64,000 nucleotides of DNA from Sphingobacteriales bacterium. Lineage in GTDB: Bacteria; Bacteroidota; Bacteroidia; Chitinophagales; Chitinophagaceae. The translations under genes and the position numbers were made by a program. Below the pieces are notes generated by a model. That model worked only from the letters and a program-made list of their open reading frames with translations, was not told the DNA's origin and ran no database searches. Location of the stretch: the NCBI GenBank assembly GCA_016235125.1, contig JACRLZ010000001.1, forward strand, positions 484,645-548,644, given 5' to 3'. This document shows positions 15,783 through 25,060 of this stretch, piece after piece. The first letter of the stretch is position 1; every line of letters starts with the position of its first letter.

Positions 15783-17930
15783 ATGGAAAAAATTCAATGG
15801 AAAGTGGACGGAATGGATTGCAATACCTGTGCAATAAACATTCATAAATACCTGGAAAAACAGGGTATGAAGAATGTAAAGGTCAACTATGCCACGGGAG
15901 ATGTGATTTTCGAATCTAATGGCGCTTTTTCAAAAGAAAAAATAAGCATTGGAATAGAAGACCTGGGTTATACAGTAGTGAATGATGAGGTTAACAATAC
16001 CCTTAAACATCAAACCTTAAACATTAAACCATTTCTCTCTACCCACCTGCAGCGGCTCTTGTTTTGCCTTCCATTCACAGCTGTATTAATGCTGCACATG
16101 ATACCGGGCTTACATATTGATTGGCTGATGAATCATTGGGTTCAATTGGGATTAACCATTCCCGTTTATCTTGTCGGTATGAGTTTTTTTGGCAAGAGTG
16201 CATGGAAAAGCATCCGCAACGGCATGCCGAACATGAATGTACTGATTGCTATTGGTGCCACCGCCGCATTCGTATATAGTTTGTATGGGTCGCTTACAGG
16301 CCAGCCGGAAAAGTATATGTTCTATGAAACGGCCGCCACTATCATCACACTTGTTTTTCTGGGCAATTATCTTGAAGATGCTTCAATCTCATCCACCCAA
16401 AGAGAACTGAATAAACTGGTCAAATCACAAAAAGTGATGGCCAATATGATTGCTTTTGACGATGAGCATAAAGAACAAATTTTTCAGGTGGAGAATACCC
16501 GGCTTCATGTGGGGGATCTAATCCTTATTAAAAGCGGCGAACAGGTACCTATTGACTGCAAAATACTTTGGGGAGATATGCATGTCAGTGAAGCGATCAT
16601 CACAGGAGAAAGCACACCTGTTCATAAATATCCAAAAGATAAATTGATCGGCGGAAGTCTTGTAACCGATGGTACTGTAAAGGCACAGGTAACCGCTGTA
16701 GGACAAGACACGGTTTTATCCGGCATCATCAATATGGTGAAGCAGGCGCAGGGTGAAAAACCCCCGGTTCAGCAATTGGCTGACAGAATCAGCGCTGTAT
16801 TTATACCGATCGTAATGGGCATAGCCGCTCTTACTTTACTTATCAGCTGGCTCATTCTAAAAGAATTTACTCCTGCTCTTATGAGAAGTATCGCTGTACT
16901 TGTTATCGCCTGCCCCTGTGCAATGGGATTGGCCACACCTGCTGCTATCGCCGTTGGATTGGGTCGTGCAGCCAGAACAGGAATACTTTTCCGCAATGCC
17001 ACAAGCCTGGAAACTTTTAAAAACATCCGGCAGGTGGTATTTGATAAAACAGGAACACTTACCACAGGCAAATTCAGGATAGCCGGTTTTCAATCATCCA
17101 TTGATGAAACCGAATTCAAGCGGTTGGTTTATTCCATAGAAAAATATTCCAATCACCCGATGGCTACTGCTATAGTAAATGAATGGTCCAAAAGGACACC
17201 TTCGGAGAAAATAAAAGATGAATTGAGCTGGAAAAAAATTGAAGAGGTAAAAGGTTTGGGGATGCAGGCAACAGATAAAGAAGAAAACCATTTCACTGCC
17301 GGTTCTTTTAAAACTGCCAAAGAATTGACGAATGACGATACACATAATGTTTACATAGTCCGCAATGGTGAACTACTTGGGTGGATTGATGTGAAAGATG
17401 AAGTAAGACCGGAAGCAAAGCAGGTAATTGATTATTTACATAAGAAAAATATTGAGACCATTCTTTTAAGTGGCGACCGGCAGGCCAAGTGCAATGAGTT
17501 GGGTTCGCAACTGGGTATTGATAAAATTATTGCTGAACAAACTCCGGAACAAAAACTGGAATGGATTGATAAGCTGAACAAGAAAACTCCAACAGCTATG
17601 GTGGGAGATGGTATTAATGATGCCCCTGCATTGGCAAAAGCCACAATAGGCATTTCTATGAATGAGGCATCACAAATTGCCGTACAATCCGCACAGGTGA
17701 TATTGATGAATCATGGGTTGAAAAACCTGCCGACCGCACTGGGTCTCGGAAAACATACTTATCTCACCATCAAGCAAAATCTTTTCTGGGCTTTCTTTTA
17801 TAACATTATAGCCATTCCTGTAGCTGCACTGGGCCTGCTTACTCCCACTTTCGGCGCCCTGGTTATGGGATTGAGCGACGTTGTTTTGGCGATAAATTCC
17901 GTCCGTTTGTTTGTGAAAAGAGTAGTCTGA
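15783..17930 (+). CDS. copA: Copper-exporting P1B-type ATPase
   Basis: 715 residues. It pumps Cu(I) out of the cytoplasm using ATP. A single N-terminal metal-binding domain has GMDCNTC (Cys13, Cys16). Eight membrane segments are expected. The actuator loop has ITGESTPV near residue 277, the transmembrane metal site is CPC in VIACPCAMGLATPAA near residue 376, the phosphorylation site is DKTGTLTTG near residue 420, and the hinge is MVGDGINDAPALA near 606. YN in FFYNIIAIPVAALG and LSDVVLAINSVRL provide the last helices. The linker after the metal-binding domain is encoded by AAACCTTAAAC-like repeats (16010-16034). No CueR-type regulator or chaperone gene is adjacent. Confidence 0.95.
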   Translation: MEKIQWKVDGMDCNTCAINIHKYLEKQGMKNVKVNYATGDVIFESNGAFSKEKISIGIEDLGYTVVNDEVNNTLKHQTLNIKPFLSTHLQRLLFCLPFTAVLMLHMIPGLHIDWLMNHWVQLGLTIPVYLVGMSFFGKSAWKSIRNGMPNMNVLIAIGATAAFVYSLYGSLTGQPEKYMFYETAATIITLVFLGNYLEDASISSTQRELNKLVKSQKVMANMIAFDDEHKEQIFQVENTRLHVGDLILIKSGEQVPIDCKILWGDMHVSEAIITGESTPVHKYPKDKLIGGSLVTDGTVKAQVTAVGQDTVLSGIINMVKQAQGEKPPVQQLADRISAVFIPIVMGIAALTLLISWLILKEFTPALMRSIAVLVIACPCAMGLATPAAIAVGLGRAARTGILFRNATSLETFKNIRQVVFDKTGTLTTGKFRIAGFQSSIDETEFKRLVYSIEKYSNHPMATAIVNEWSKRTPSEKIKDELSWKKIEEVKGLGMQATDKEENHFTAGSFKTAKELTNDDTHNVYIVRNGELLGWIDVKDEVRPEAKQVIDYLHKKNIETILLSGDRQAKCNELGSQLGIDKIIAEQTPEQKLEWIDKLNKKTPTAMVGDGINDAPALAKATIGISMNEASQIAVQSAQVILMNHGLKNLPTALGLGKHTYLTIKQNLFWAFFYNIIAIPVAALGLLTPTFGALVMGLSDVVLAINSVRLFVKRVV
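16010..16034. repeat. CCTTAAAC/AAACCTTAAAC-type repeat in the copA linker
   Basis: Imperfect repeats of CCTTAAACAT and AAACCTTAAACATTAAACC encode NTLKHQTLNIKP between the metal-binding domain and the first membrane helix. AAACCTTAAAC runs are typical of non-coding low-complexity repeats, so an in-frame insertion at the domain boundary is likely. Confidence 0.5.
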
Positions 17931-17936
17931 ACAGAA

Positions 17937-17957
17937 GTCGTGAGCCGTGTGTCGTGA
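17937..17957. repeat. GTCGTGAG repeat, complementary to the heptamers at the recQ start
   Basis: GTCGTGAGCCGTGTGTCGTGA lies just after copA. Its GTCGTGAG units are the reverse complement of the CTCACGAC units at 18075-18102, about 120 bases away. A transcript across both would form a long hairpin hiding the recQ start. Confidence 0.55.
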
Positions 17958-18071
17958 ATAGAACTCCCTCTTGATTATTTTTCTTAGTTTAGAGAAAAAC
18001 TGAAAGAATTGAAAATTCTTTCATCAGGACTTTCCAGCTTATTTCTAAAATGATTGGCTAACCATGGCGCT

Positions 18072-19991
18072 ATGACTCACGACTCACGACTCACGACTCA
18101 CCACATACTCAAACAATATTGGGGCTTTGATTCATTTCGTCCATTACAGGAAGACATTATTAAAAATGTTCTGGATGGAAAAGATACTTTAGCCCTGATG
18201 CCTACCGGAGGCGGAAAATCTCTTTGCTACCAGGTTCCTGCAATGATGAACCCGGGTCTATGTCTTGTCATTTCTCCCCTGATTGCTTTAATGAAAGACC
18301 AGGTGGAGAATCTTCGCAGAAAAAATATCACTGCATTTGCCATTTATTCAGGAATGAGCCGCAAAGAAGTGATCAATACTTTTAAAGTGGCAACAGAAAG
18401 CAATTGTAAATTTCTTTATGTGTCGCCTGAAAGATTAGAAACAAGTCTATTTAAAGAATATCTTCCCGGACTTAGTATTAATCTCGTTGCAGTAGATGAA
18501 GCGCATTGTATCTCGCAATGGGGTTATGATTTCAGACCTCCTTATCTGCGGATCGCTGCATTGAGAGAAGAATTGCCGGATGTACCGGTACTTGCCCTTA
18601 CAGCATCTGCCACAGCAGATGTGCAAAATGATATTATTGAAAAATTAAAATTCAGTGATTACAGGATTTTCCGGCAGTCATTCGAAAGACCCAATCTTTC
18701 ATACAGCACATTCCATGTAGATTCCAAGATCAACAAGATCATTGAAATACTCCGGAGGGTTCCGGGCAGCAGCATTATTTATTGCAGGAGCCGTAAAAGA
18801 ACAAAAGAAATAAGTGAGTTGCTGCAATTGCAGCACATTTCTTCCGATTATTATCATGCAGGCCTGCCGCAGGATGAAAGAAACAGGAAACAGGAAGAAT
18901 GGATACATACTAAAACAAGGGTGATCGTTTGCACCAATGCATTTGGAATGGGCATTGACAAGCCGGATGTAAGAACCGTAATACATGCCGATCCGCCTGA
19001 TTGTCTCGAACATTATTACCAGGAAGCCGGCCGTGCCGGGCGGGATGGAAAAATCTCTTATGCTGTTTTGTTATATGATGAAAGAGATCTTTATGAACTG
19101 GATGAAATGTCATCGCTTCGGTTTCCCTCACAGGATAGTATCCGGAATGTTTACCAGGCAGCAGCCAATTACCTGCAAATACCTGTTGATACCGGCGGAG
19201 GTGAATATTATGATTTTGATATTTCAGATTTTCTCAAAAAATTCAAATTGGTTAGTCATACTGCATTATACTCACTTAAGACGCTGGAGCAGGAAGGCTG
19301 GCTTTCATTTAATGAGCAGGTATTTCTTCCCTCCACTGTTGTATTTACTGTAAACAAAGAATTGTTGTACGATTTTGAAAAAATGAATCCACAACTGGAG
19401 CCTTACATCAAAACATTATTACGGGCATATGAAGGAATTTTTGACCAGGTGACACCTGTTTCTGAAAAAGTAATGGCAGGCCTTATAAAAAAAGACATAG
19501 GCGAAATAAAAAATTCACTTATCCAGCTTCATCAGCATGGTATAATAGAATACAGACCTCAGAAAGATACACCTCAGCTTCTGTTGCTTCGCAATCGTAT
19601 AAAAGCCGAAGACCTCACAATTGATATGGTAGCTCAGCAAAAAAGAAAAAAGCAGTTTGAGCAAAGAATGAAACAAATGAGTGGTTATATAAAGGAAGAT
19701 GCAGCCTGCCGCAGTCGTATCATCGGTTGTTATTTTGGCGATGAGAATATAAAAGCCTGCGGCATTTGTGATAATTGCCTGAAGCAGAAATCAACCAGGC
19801 TGACCAAAGAAGAATTTGAAACATTATACCACCGCATTATCAACATGGTGAAATATGAAACACTGCATACCAGGGACCTTTTGCTGAAACTAAATGGTAT
19901 AAAAAAAGAAAAAGCCTGGAAAATGCTTGAACTTCTCCAGGCTGAAAATAAAATAGAGATGGATGCAGGCGGATGGGTCAGGCTGAAATAA
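18072..19991 (+). CDS. recQ: ATP-dependent DNA helicase RecQ
   Basis: 639 residues from the ATG at 18072; a TTG at 18054 would add six residues. RecQ unwinds DNA 3' to 5' in recombination and fork repair. Motif I is MPTGGGKSLCYQVP, motif II VDEAHCISQWGYDFRPPY, then VLALTASATADVQNDI, FGMGIDKPDVRTVIH and QEAGRAGRDG. The zinc-binding cysteines are in CRSRIIGCYFGD and CGICDNC. A winged-helix RQC domain ends the protein; no HRDC domain is present. The conserved part begins at LKQYWGFDSFRPLQ. Between this and the ATG lie ten codons made of a 7-nt tandem repeat, so the frame of the whole gene depends on the repeat number unless another start is used. Confidence 0.95.
   Translation: MTHDSRLTTHHILKQYWGFDSFRPLQEDIIKNVLDGKDTLALMPTGGGKSLCYQVPAMMNPGLCLVISPLIALMKDQVENLRRKNITAFAIYSGMSRKEVINTFKVATESNCKFLYVSPERLETSLFKEYLPGLSINLVAVDEAHCISQWGYDFRPPYLRIAALREELPDVPVLALTASATADVQNDIIEKLKFSDYRIFRQSFERPNLSYSTFHVDSKINKIIEILRRVPGSSIIYCRSRKRTKEISELLQLQHISSDYYHAGLPQDERNRKQEEWIHTKTRVIVCTNAFGMGIDKPDVRTVIHADPPDCLEHYYQEAGRAGRDGKISYAVLLYDERDLYELDEMSSLRFPSQDSIRNVYQAAANYLQIPVDTGGGEYYDFDISDFLKKFKLVSHTALYSLKTLEQEGWLSFNEQVFLPSTVVFTVNKELLYDFEKMNPQLEPYIKTLLRAYEGIFDQVTPVSEKVMAGLIKKDIGEIKNSLIQLHQHGIIEYRPQKDTPQLLLLRNRIKAEDLTIDMVAQQKRKKQFEQRMKQMSGYIKEDAACRSRIIGCYFGDENIKACGICDNCLKQKSTRLTKEEFETLYHRIINMVKYETLHTRDLLLKLNGIKKEKAWKMLELLQAENKIEMDAGGWVRLK
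18075..18102 (+). repeat. Heptanucleotide tandem repeat (ACTCACG)x3 + ACTCACC after the recQ ATG
   Basis: Three perfect copies of ACTCACG and a fourth with one change follow directly after the start codon. A unit of seven is not a multiple of three, so slippage by one unit would shift the frame. Related GTCGTGAG sequence stands upstream at 17937. Confidence 0.85.
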
Positions 19992-20295
19992 TTTCTTTGG
20001 TCATTCCTCCTCTGGCAAAAATATGTACGGGAAAAACCTGAGGCGGAGCAGGATTCAATCCGAGTTTTCCGAAGATCGGGAACAATCTTTTCTGACCGAA
20101 TGCCATAAACTGTTCTTCCGATTCCCATACATCAACCACACACCAGTTATCTCCTTTCTGAAATGAAACATGCGAAAGAAGTCCTTCATCCTGTTTGGGA
20201 GGCCAGACTCCATTGCTTTTCAATTCAGCTAAAATGTCATCATAATTTTTCTGTGTGAAATCCGGCAGATCAAACAACGCAGCGATTGGTTTCAT
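19978..20295 (-). CDS. Dimeric alpha/beta-barrel protein (antibiotic biosynthesis monooxygenase-like)
   Basis: 105 residues. The length and pattern (IAALFDLPDFTQKNYDDILAEL, LLSHVSFQKGDNWCVVDVWES, EEQFMAFGQKRLFPIFGKLG, VFPVHIFA) fit the ABM/ferredoxin-like dimeric barrel superfamily, in particular small uncharacterised proteins with 'W-V-DVWES-E-F-F'. Functions in the superfamily range from monooxygenase to stress protein, so none is assigned. Its end overlaps the end of recQ by 14 bases in convergent orientation. Confidence 0.7.
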   Translation of the reverse strand: MKPIAALFDLPDFTQKNYDDILAELKSNGVWPPKQDEGLLSHVSFQKGDNWCVVDVWESEEQFMAFGQKRLFPIFGKLGLNPAPPQVFPVHIFARGGMTKEIISA

Positions 20296-20410
20296 GATTT
20301 TAAATTTTGAGGTGAGTAATATGGTTTTGTTTTAACTATTTTATAAAGCTACGCTTACCGCAAGGTAAATAGCACAAAATCACAAATACGAAATGACCAT
20401 CAGCTCAGAT

Positions 20411-21964
20411 TTAAAATAGGCTTTTTCTTCTCCGGCTCCGGCCGCCTAATCCCAGCACCCCCAGCAATGAACGTATAATTGTATTCCCGGCTGTCCGGGT
20501 CATACTTTTCACAGTTGGATTATCGAAAAATCCTTTATCCTTTTTTGCAGGCCTTTTTTCTTGTCTTTCTTCGGCAGCCTGCTGCTCTTTCTCTCCCTCT
20601 TTCTGTGCCGCATCTTCCAGTTTTTCAGTAAGTATTTCGTATGCACTCATGCTATCAATTGCCTGGTTATATTTATTAGTAATTTTTGAATGGCTGACGA
20701 CTGCATCAATTTCGGCATCAGTTAAAATATCCATGCGGCTGGCCGGAGGGCACATCATACAATGCACCAATGGTGTTGGAATCCCTTTTTCATTCAGCAT
20801 GGTGACCAATGCTTCGCCAATTCCCAGTTGGGTAATGAGATCTTCTGTCTTATAAAATTCAGTCTCGGGATAATTTTCTGAGGTTTGTTTAATCACCTTT
20901 CTGTCAGCAGCAGTAAAAGCTCTCAAAGCATGCTGCACTTTTAATCCCAGCTGTGCCAGCACCGAAGCAGGAACATCCATTGGATTCTGTGTGCAGAAAT
21001 AAATTCCGATCCCTTTTGAACGGATCAGTTTAATAATTGTTTCGATCTGCTGAAGCAATGCTTCACTGGCTTCCTGGAAAATCAGATGAGCTTCATCAAT
21101 GAACATTACCAGTTTGGGCTTGTCCACATCACCCATTTCAGGGCAGGTGGCGTAAAGTTCTGCCAGCATCTGCAGCATGAAAGTGGAAAACAGTTTCGGC
21201 CTGTCCTGCAGGTCCGTAACCCTTAATATTGAGATCATCCCTCTGCCTTCGTCGCTGATACGCATCAGGTCATCTACTTCAAAACTTTTCTCTCCGAAAA
21301 AAACATCGGCTCCCTGCTGTTGCAGCTCAATCACCTTGCGAAGAATAGTACCAAGTGAAGAAGTGGAAATGTTGCCGTAATTTTTTTTCAGCTCATCTTT
21401 GCCATCCCCGCTTACATATTGCAATACTTTGATGAAATCTTTCAGGTCGAGCAAGGGAAGTTTATTATCATCACAATATTTGAAGATCATGGCTACAAAA
21501 CTTTCCTGTGTATCATTCAGGTCAAGAATTTTGGAAAGAAGTACCGGGCCAAATTCGCTGACAGTTGCCCTTAGCCTTGCTCCCTTCTGATTACTTAAGG
21601 TTAAAAAATCAACGGGAAAACCAGTTGGCTTGTATGTAATGTTTAGCTTCTGGCAACGGTCAGTTATTTTATCATTTACCGTTCCGGCAGCAGCAATACC
21701 GCTCAGATCACCTTTAATATCCATCAGCAACACTGGAACACTTGCATTGCTCAATCCCTCACTCAGCATTTGGAGTGTTTTGGTTTTTCCGGTGCCGGTT
21801 GCACCTGCAATCAGGCCATGGCGATTCATTGTTTTCAGTGGAATCACTATATCAGAGCCAGCCATGACATTACCATCCAATACTCCGCAACCGATCTTGA
21901 ATGATTCGCCTTTAAAAGAATATCCGGCCTTTATTGCTTCGAGAAATTTTGAGCTGTCTGCCAT
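20411..21964 (-). CDS. HerA-like ATPase, DUF853 (YjgR) family
   Basis: 517 residues. The family is a cytoplasmic P-loop ATPase related to HerA/VirB4 helicases. Walker A is IAGATGTGKTKTLQML near residue 57, followed by VLLMDIKGDLSGIA; Walker B is KLVMFIDEAHLIFQEASEALL near residue 285, and GIGIYFCTQNPMDVPASVLAQLG is the family's sensor region. The C-terminus is charged and Gln/Glu-rich before a short FFDNPTVKSMTRTAGNTII module and a basic GGRSRRRKSLF tail, as in YjgR proteins. Its role is not established. The nearby upstream gene on the same strand (gap 32 bases) is GroES-like. Confidence 0.9.
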   Translation of the reverse strand: MADSSKFLEAIKAGYSFKGESFKIGCGVLDGNVMAGSDIVIPLKTMNRHGLIAGATGTGKTKTLQMLSEGLSNASVPVLLMDIKGDLSGIAAAGTVNDKITDRCQKLNITYKPTGFPVDFLTLSNQKGARLRATVSEFGPVLLSKILDLNDTQESFVAMIFKYCDDNKLPLLDLKDFIKVLQYVSGDGKDELKKNYGNISTSSLGTILRKVIELQQQGADVFFGEKSFEVDDLMRISDEGRGMISILRVTDLQDRPKLFSTFMLQMLAELYATCPEMGDVDKPKLVMFIDEAHLIFQEASEALLQQIETIIKLIRSKGIGIYFCTQNPMDVPASVLAQLGLKVQHALRAFTAADRKVIKQTSENYPETEFYKTEDLITQLGIGEALVTMLNEKGIPTPLVHCMMCPPASRMDILTDAEIDAVVSHSKITNKYNQAIDSMSAYEILTEKLEDAAQKEGEKEQQAAEERQEKRPAKKDKGFFDNPTVKSMTRTAGNTIIRSLLGVLGLGGRSRRRKSLF

Positions 21965-21996
21965 TTTATAATTTTAAATTAACATCAATAATTACT

Positions 21997-22368
21997 TCAA
22001 AGTTCTTCCTCCCTTTCCAGCATCAGTATCGCTCCCTGCGGCACAATAAAATATTTTTCATTCTCATACATCACCTCTGTTGCCCCACTTACCAGGAAGA
22101 TAGCCAGATCACCTTCTTTCGCCTGCAGGGGAACATACTTTACTTTTTCCTCTTCTCCTTTCCATGCCTCATCCTCCATCGGCATAGGAATAACATAGCC
22201 GGGCCCGGCTTTTATCACATAACCCTGCTGCACTTTTTCTTTTTCCTGCACACCGGGAGGAAGGTATAATCCGCTGGCGGTTCTTTCGTCGGGTTTGGTA
22301 GGTTTTATCAATAACCTGTCGCCGATCACAATCAGTTTTTTCAGGCGGTTGTCAGGAGTAATATGCAT
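21997..22368 (-). CDS. GroES-like co-chaperone family protein
   Basis: 123 residues. The chaperonin-10 fold is recognisable: VIGDRLLIKPTKPDERTASGLYLPPGVQEKE at the N-terminal half, then GYVIKAGPGYVIP, EGDLAIFLVSGATEVMYENEKYFIVPQGAILML. It differs from true GroES by an acidic insert (MPMEDEAWKGEEEKVKYVPLQ, positions about 67-87) where the mobile roof loop would lie, and no groEL gene is beside it. It is therefore a divergent paralogue, as seen in other Bacteroidota, rather than the main GroES. Confidence 0.82.
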   Translation of the reverse strand: MHITPDNRLKKLIVIGDRLLIKPTKPDERTASGLYLPPGVQEKEKVQQGYVIKAGPGYVIPMPMEDEAWKGEEEKVKYVPLQAKEGDLAIFLVSGATEVMYENEKYFIVPQGAILMLEREEEL

Positions 22369-22498
22369 GGCACAGTTTTTTATTATCTATTACAAATGTA
22401 GAGAGCAGGGAGTTCTGAAACAGGGTCTTTTAACAAAATATTCATCCCCGTTACTTGAACCCCCGAAATGCTTTAACTTTATTTGTGTCCTCGCCCTT

Positions 22499-22520
22499 CC
22501 CTCTCTACAAATGGAGAGGG
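22499..22520. other. Hairpin in the leader of the response-regulator gene
   Basis: CCCTCTC (22499-22505) and GAGAGGG (22514-22520) are perfect 7-bp arms with an 8-base loop. It lies 55 bases before the start codon at 22576. No T-run follows, so it is a leader hairpin or a dispersed repeat rather than a terminator. Confidence 0.5.
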
Positions 22521-22575
22521 AAAACCAACGGACAAAACAAACGAACCTGAAAAATAAACGTAAAACTATTAAGTA

Positions 22576-23271
22576 ATGGAAGCCAAGAAACACAAGATCT
22601 TACTCTGCGAAGATGACCCTAACCTCGGAAGTGTACTTAAGAATTATCTTGAACTCAACGATTATGATGTAACACTTGAAAGAGACGGCCGGCTTGGCCT
22701 CGCTGCCTTTCAAAGGGAAAAATTTGAACTATGCCTGCTGGATGTGATGATGCCGAATATGGACGGATTCACCCTGGCAGAAGAGATACGGGATGTGGAC
22801 CCCGATATTCCTCTGTTTTTCCTCAGCGCAAAGACCATGAAAGAAGATGTGATACAGGGATATAAACTCGGCGCCGATGATTATATCACCAAGCCTTTTG
22901 ACAGTGAAGTATTGCTGCTCAAAATAAAAGCCATACTCAAAAGAAATGAAGAGCAGAACAGGGAAAGCGAGAACAAGGAATTTGACCTGGCCAGTTATCA
23001 TTTTAATCCCAAACTGCGGCAGTTAATTCATAGTGGCATTACCCAAACTTTATCTCCCAAAGAAAACGAATTGCTGAAAATGCTGGCCGAGCACCTGAAT
23101 GATCTGCTACCAAGAGAACAGGCATTAAAGAAGATCTGGGGAAGCGATACTTATTTTAATGGCCGCAGTATGGACGTTTATATTGCCAAGCTCCGTAAAT
23201 ATCTGAAGGACGATGAGAAGATAGAGATTGTGAATATACATGGAAATGGATTCAGGTTGGTAGTGCAATAG
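22576..23271 (+). CDS. OmpR-family response regulator (orphan)
   Basis: 231 residues. The receiver domain has the acidic pair in LCEDDPN, the phosphoacceptor Asp in LCLLDVMMPNMDG (near residue 56), Ser/Thr in FFLSAKT and Lys in ITKPFDSE. The C-terminal winged helix has LSPKENELLKMLAEHLNDLL, REQALKKIWGSDTYFNGRSMDVYIAKLRKYL and IHGNGFRLV. It resembles RprY of Bacteroides. No histidine kinase gene flanks it: the next gene is ruvB on the other strand. The partner kinase must be elsewhere. Confidence 0.93.
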   Translation: MEAKKHKILLCEDDPNLGSVLKNYLELNDYDVTLERDGRLGLAAFQREKFELCLLDVMMPNMDGFTLAEEIRDVDPDIPLFFLSAKTMKEDVIQGYKLGADDYITKPFDSEVLLLKIKAILKRNEEQNRESENKEFDLASYHFNPKLRQLIHSGITQTLSPKENELLKMLAEHLNDLLPREQALKKIWGSDTYFNGRSMDVYIAKLRKYLKDDEKIEIVNIHGNGFRLVVQ

Positions 23272-23327
23272 AACTACGATTTACAAGATTTAAAAGGATT
23301 ATGAGGAGACTTATAGTCCTTTTTCGT

Positions 23328-24356
23328 TCAGGAGAATAATGATCCGGTATTACCCGGTTTCTTCTTTCCCAAATGCTCATAAGCCTTCGCAGTCACTTCT
23401 CTTCCTCTTGGCGTACGCATCAGAAATCCTTCCTGAATCAAAAAGGGTTCATACACTTCTTCCAGTGTACCAGCTTCTTCTGCCACGGCTGTGGCAATAG
23501 TGGTGATGCCTACCGGGCCTCCTTTGAATTTTTCTATGATGGTGGTGAGAATACGGTTGTCCATTTCATCAAGCCCATGCTCGTCCACATTCAATGCTTT
23601 CAAAGCATGCTGAGTGATGCCCAGGTCAATTTCGCCATCATTTAATACCTGTGCAAAATCTCTCACCCTTCTGAGCAGGCCATTAGCTATCCGGGGTGTA
23701 CCACGGCTTCTTCTCCCAATTTCTCCAATGGCATCTTTCGAAATTTTTGTATCAAGAATTTTTGCCGAGCGTTGAATAATTTTATTCAATATTTCTGAAG
23801 TATAATATTCCAGTCTTGATTTAATAGCAAATCTTGAAAGTAAAGGAGCTGTTAGTAATCCACTTCTTGTGGTAGCTCCTATTAATGTAAATGGGTTAAG
23901 ATTAATCTGTACACTTCTTGCATTAGGGCCGCTGTCAATCATAATATCGATCCGGTAATCTTCCATAGCAGCGTATAAATATTCTTCCACTACCGTACTT
24001 AACCGGTGGATCTCATCAATAAACAAAACATCGTTGGGTTCAAGGTTGGTAAGTAAACCAGCAAGATCACCCGGTTTTTCAATCACTGGTCCTGAAGTCT
24101 CTTTAATGTTCACTCCCATTTCATTGGCCACAATTCTTGACAGAGTTGTTTTTCCCAAGCCCGGCGGACCATGAAACAGTACATGATCCAGTGCTTCACC
24201 TCTCAGTCTTGCCGCCTTAATAAATATGCGGAGGTTTTCAATGATCTGATCCTGCCCGGCAAATTCATTAATATGTGCCGGGCGGATATTGTTTTCAAAT
24301 TCCTTATCCGCTGCCGTTAAACTCTGTTTATCACTGCTCAGGTTTGGATTGGCCAT
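23328..24356 (-). CDS. ruvB: Holliday junction branch migration ATPase RuvB
   Basis: 342 residues, normal length. RuvB hexamers drive branch migration together with RuvA. Walker A is [17 protein letters not shown], Walker [17 protein letters not shown], sensor [20 protein letters not shown], and the arginine finger lies in the [21 protein letters not shown] region. The C-terminal winged helix has [21 protein letters not shown]. ruvC is at 41340, and ruvA is not in the window. Confidence 0.97.
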   Translation of the reverse strand: MANPNLSSDKQSLTAADKEFENNIRPAHINEFAGQDQIIENLRIFIKAARLRGEALDHVLFHGPPGLGKTTLSRIVANEMGVNIKETSGPVIEKPGDLAGLLTNLEPNDVLFIDEIHRLSTVVEEYLYAAMEDYRIDIMIDSGPNARSVQINLNPFTLIGATTRSGLLTAPLLSRFAIKSRLEYYTSEILNKIIQRSAKILDTKISKDAIGEIGRRSRGTPRIANGLLRRVRDFAQVLNDGEIDLGITQHALKALNVDEHGLDEMDNRILTTIIEKFKGGPVGITTIATAVAEEAGTLEEVYEPFLIQEGFLMRTPRGREVTAKAYEHLGKKKPGNTGSLFS

Positions 24357-24410
24357 GATTCTTATAATTGCGAAATTGCAGGATAAAACTAAACATTAAA
24401 AACTATAATT

Positions 24411-25058
24411 ATGAAAGTAGGTGTAATTGGTAGCGGAATAGTAGGCCGTGTGCTTGCTTCTGCTTTTTTGAAAGAGGGTCACCAGGCTATGCTTGGCACA
24501 AGAGATATTACAAAAGAAGATGTGGTAAAATGGAAACAGGACAATCCGCAGGGTTTGCTGGGCTCTTTCCAGGAAACAGCCCAATTCGGAGAGATCATTG
24601 TTTTGGCAGTAAGCGGATTGGTTGTGGAAGATGCCATTAATCTTGCAGGCAAAGAACATTTTTTCGAAAAAACGGTTATTGATGCCACCAATCCGATTGC
24701 AGCAGTACCGCCCGACAATGGAGTACTGAAATTCTTTACCACCCTTGAAGATTCACTGATGGAAAGAATTCAAAAATTATTACCGGATGCAAAAGTGGTA
24801 AAAGCGTTTAACAGCGTTGGAAACGCTTTTATGTACAAGCCGGGATTTCCTGACGGCACACCCACTATGTTTATCTGTGGTAATGATGAAGAAGCTAAAA
24901 AAACAGTAACAGCAATACTTTCCTCCTTTGGCTGGGACACGGAAGATATGGGAAGAATGGAAGCTGCAAGAGCCATTGAACCCCTTTGTATTTTATGGTG
25001 TATCCCCGGCTTTATAAAAAACCAGTGGAGCCATGCTTTCATGCTTTTAAAAATGTAA
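24411..25058 (+). CDS. NADPH-dependent F420 reductase-like oxidoreductase (coenzyme F420H2:NADP family)
   Basis: 215 residues. The N-terminal Rossmann motif is VGVIGSGIVGRVLASAFLKEGH, followed by LGTRD, the position that normally selects NADP. ETAQFGEIIVLAVSG, VIDATNPI, VVKAFNSVGN and AMFICGNDEEAKK-like sequence (here TMFICGNDEEAKKTV) are family landmarks, and FGWDTEDMGRMEAARAIEPLC forms the C-terminal part. Many proteins of this family in non-actinobacteria do not use F420, so it is best read as an NAD(P)-binding oxidoreductase of unknown substrate. It is divergent from ruvB with 54 bases between them. Confidence 0.8.
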   Translation: MKVGVIGSGIVGRVLASAFLKEGHQAMLGTRDITKEDVVKWKQDNPQGLLGSFQETAQFGEIIVLAVSGLVVEDAINLAGKEHFFEKTVIDATNPIAAVPPDNGVLKFFTTLEDSLMERIQKLLPDAKVVKAFNSVGNAFMYKPGFPDGTPTMFICGNDEEAKKTVTAILSSFGWDTEDMGRMEAARAIEPLCILWCIPGFIKNQWSHAFMLLKM

Positions 25059-25060
25059 TG

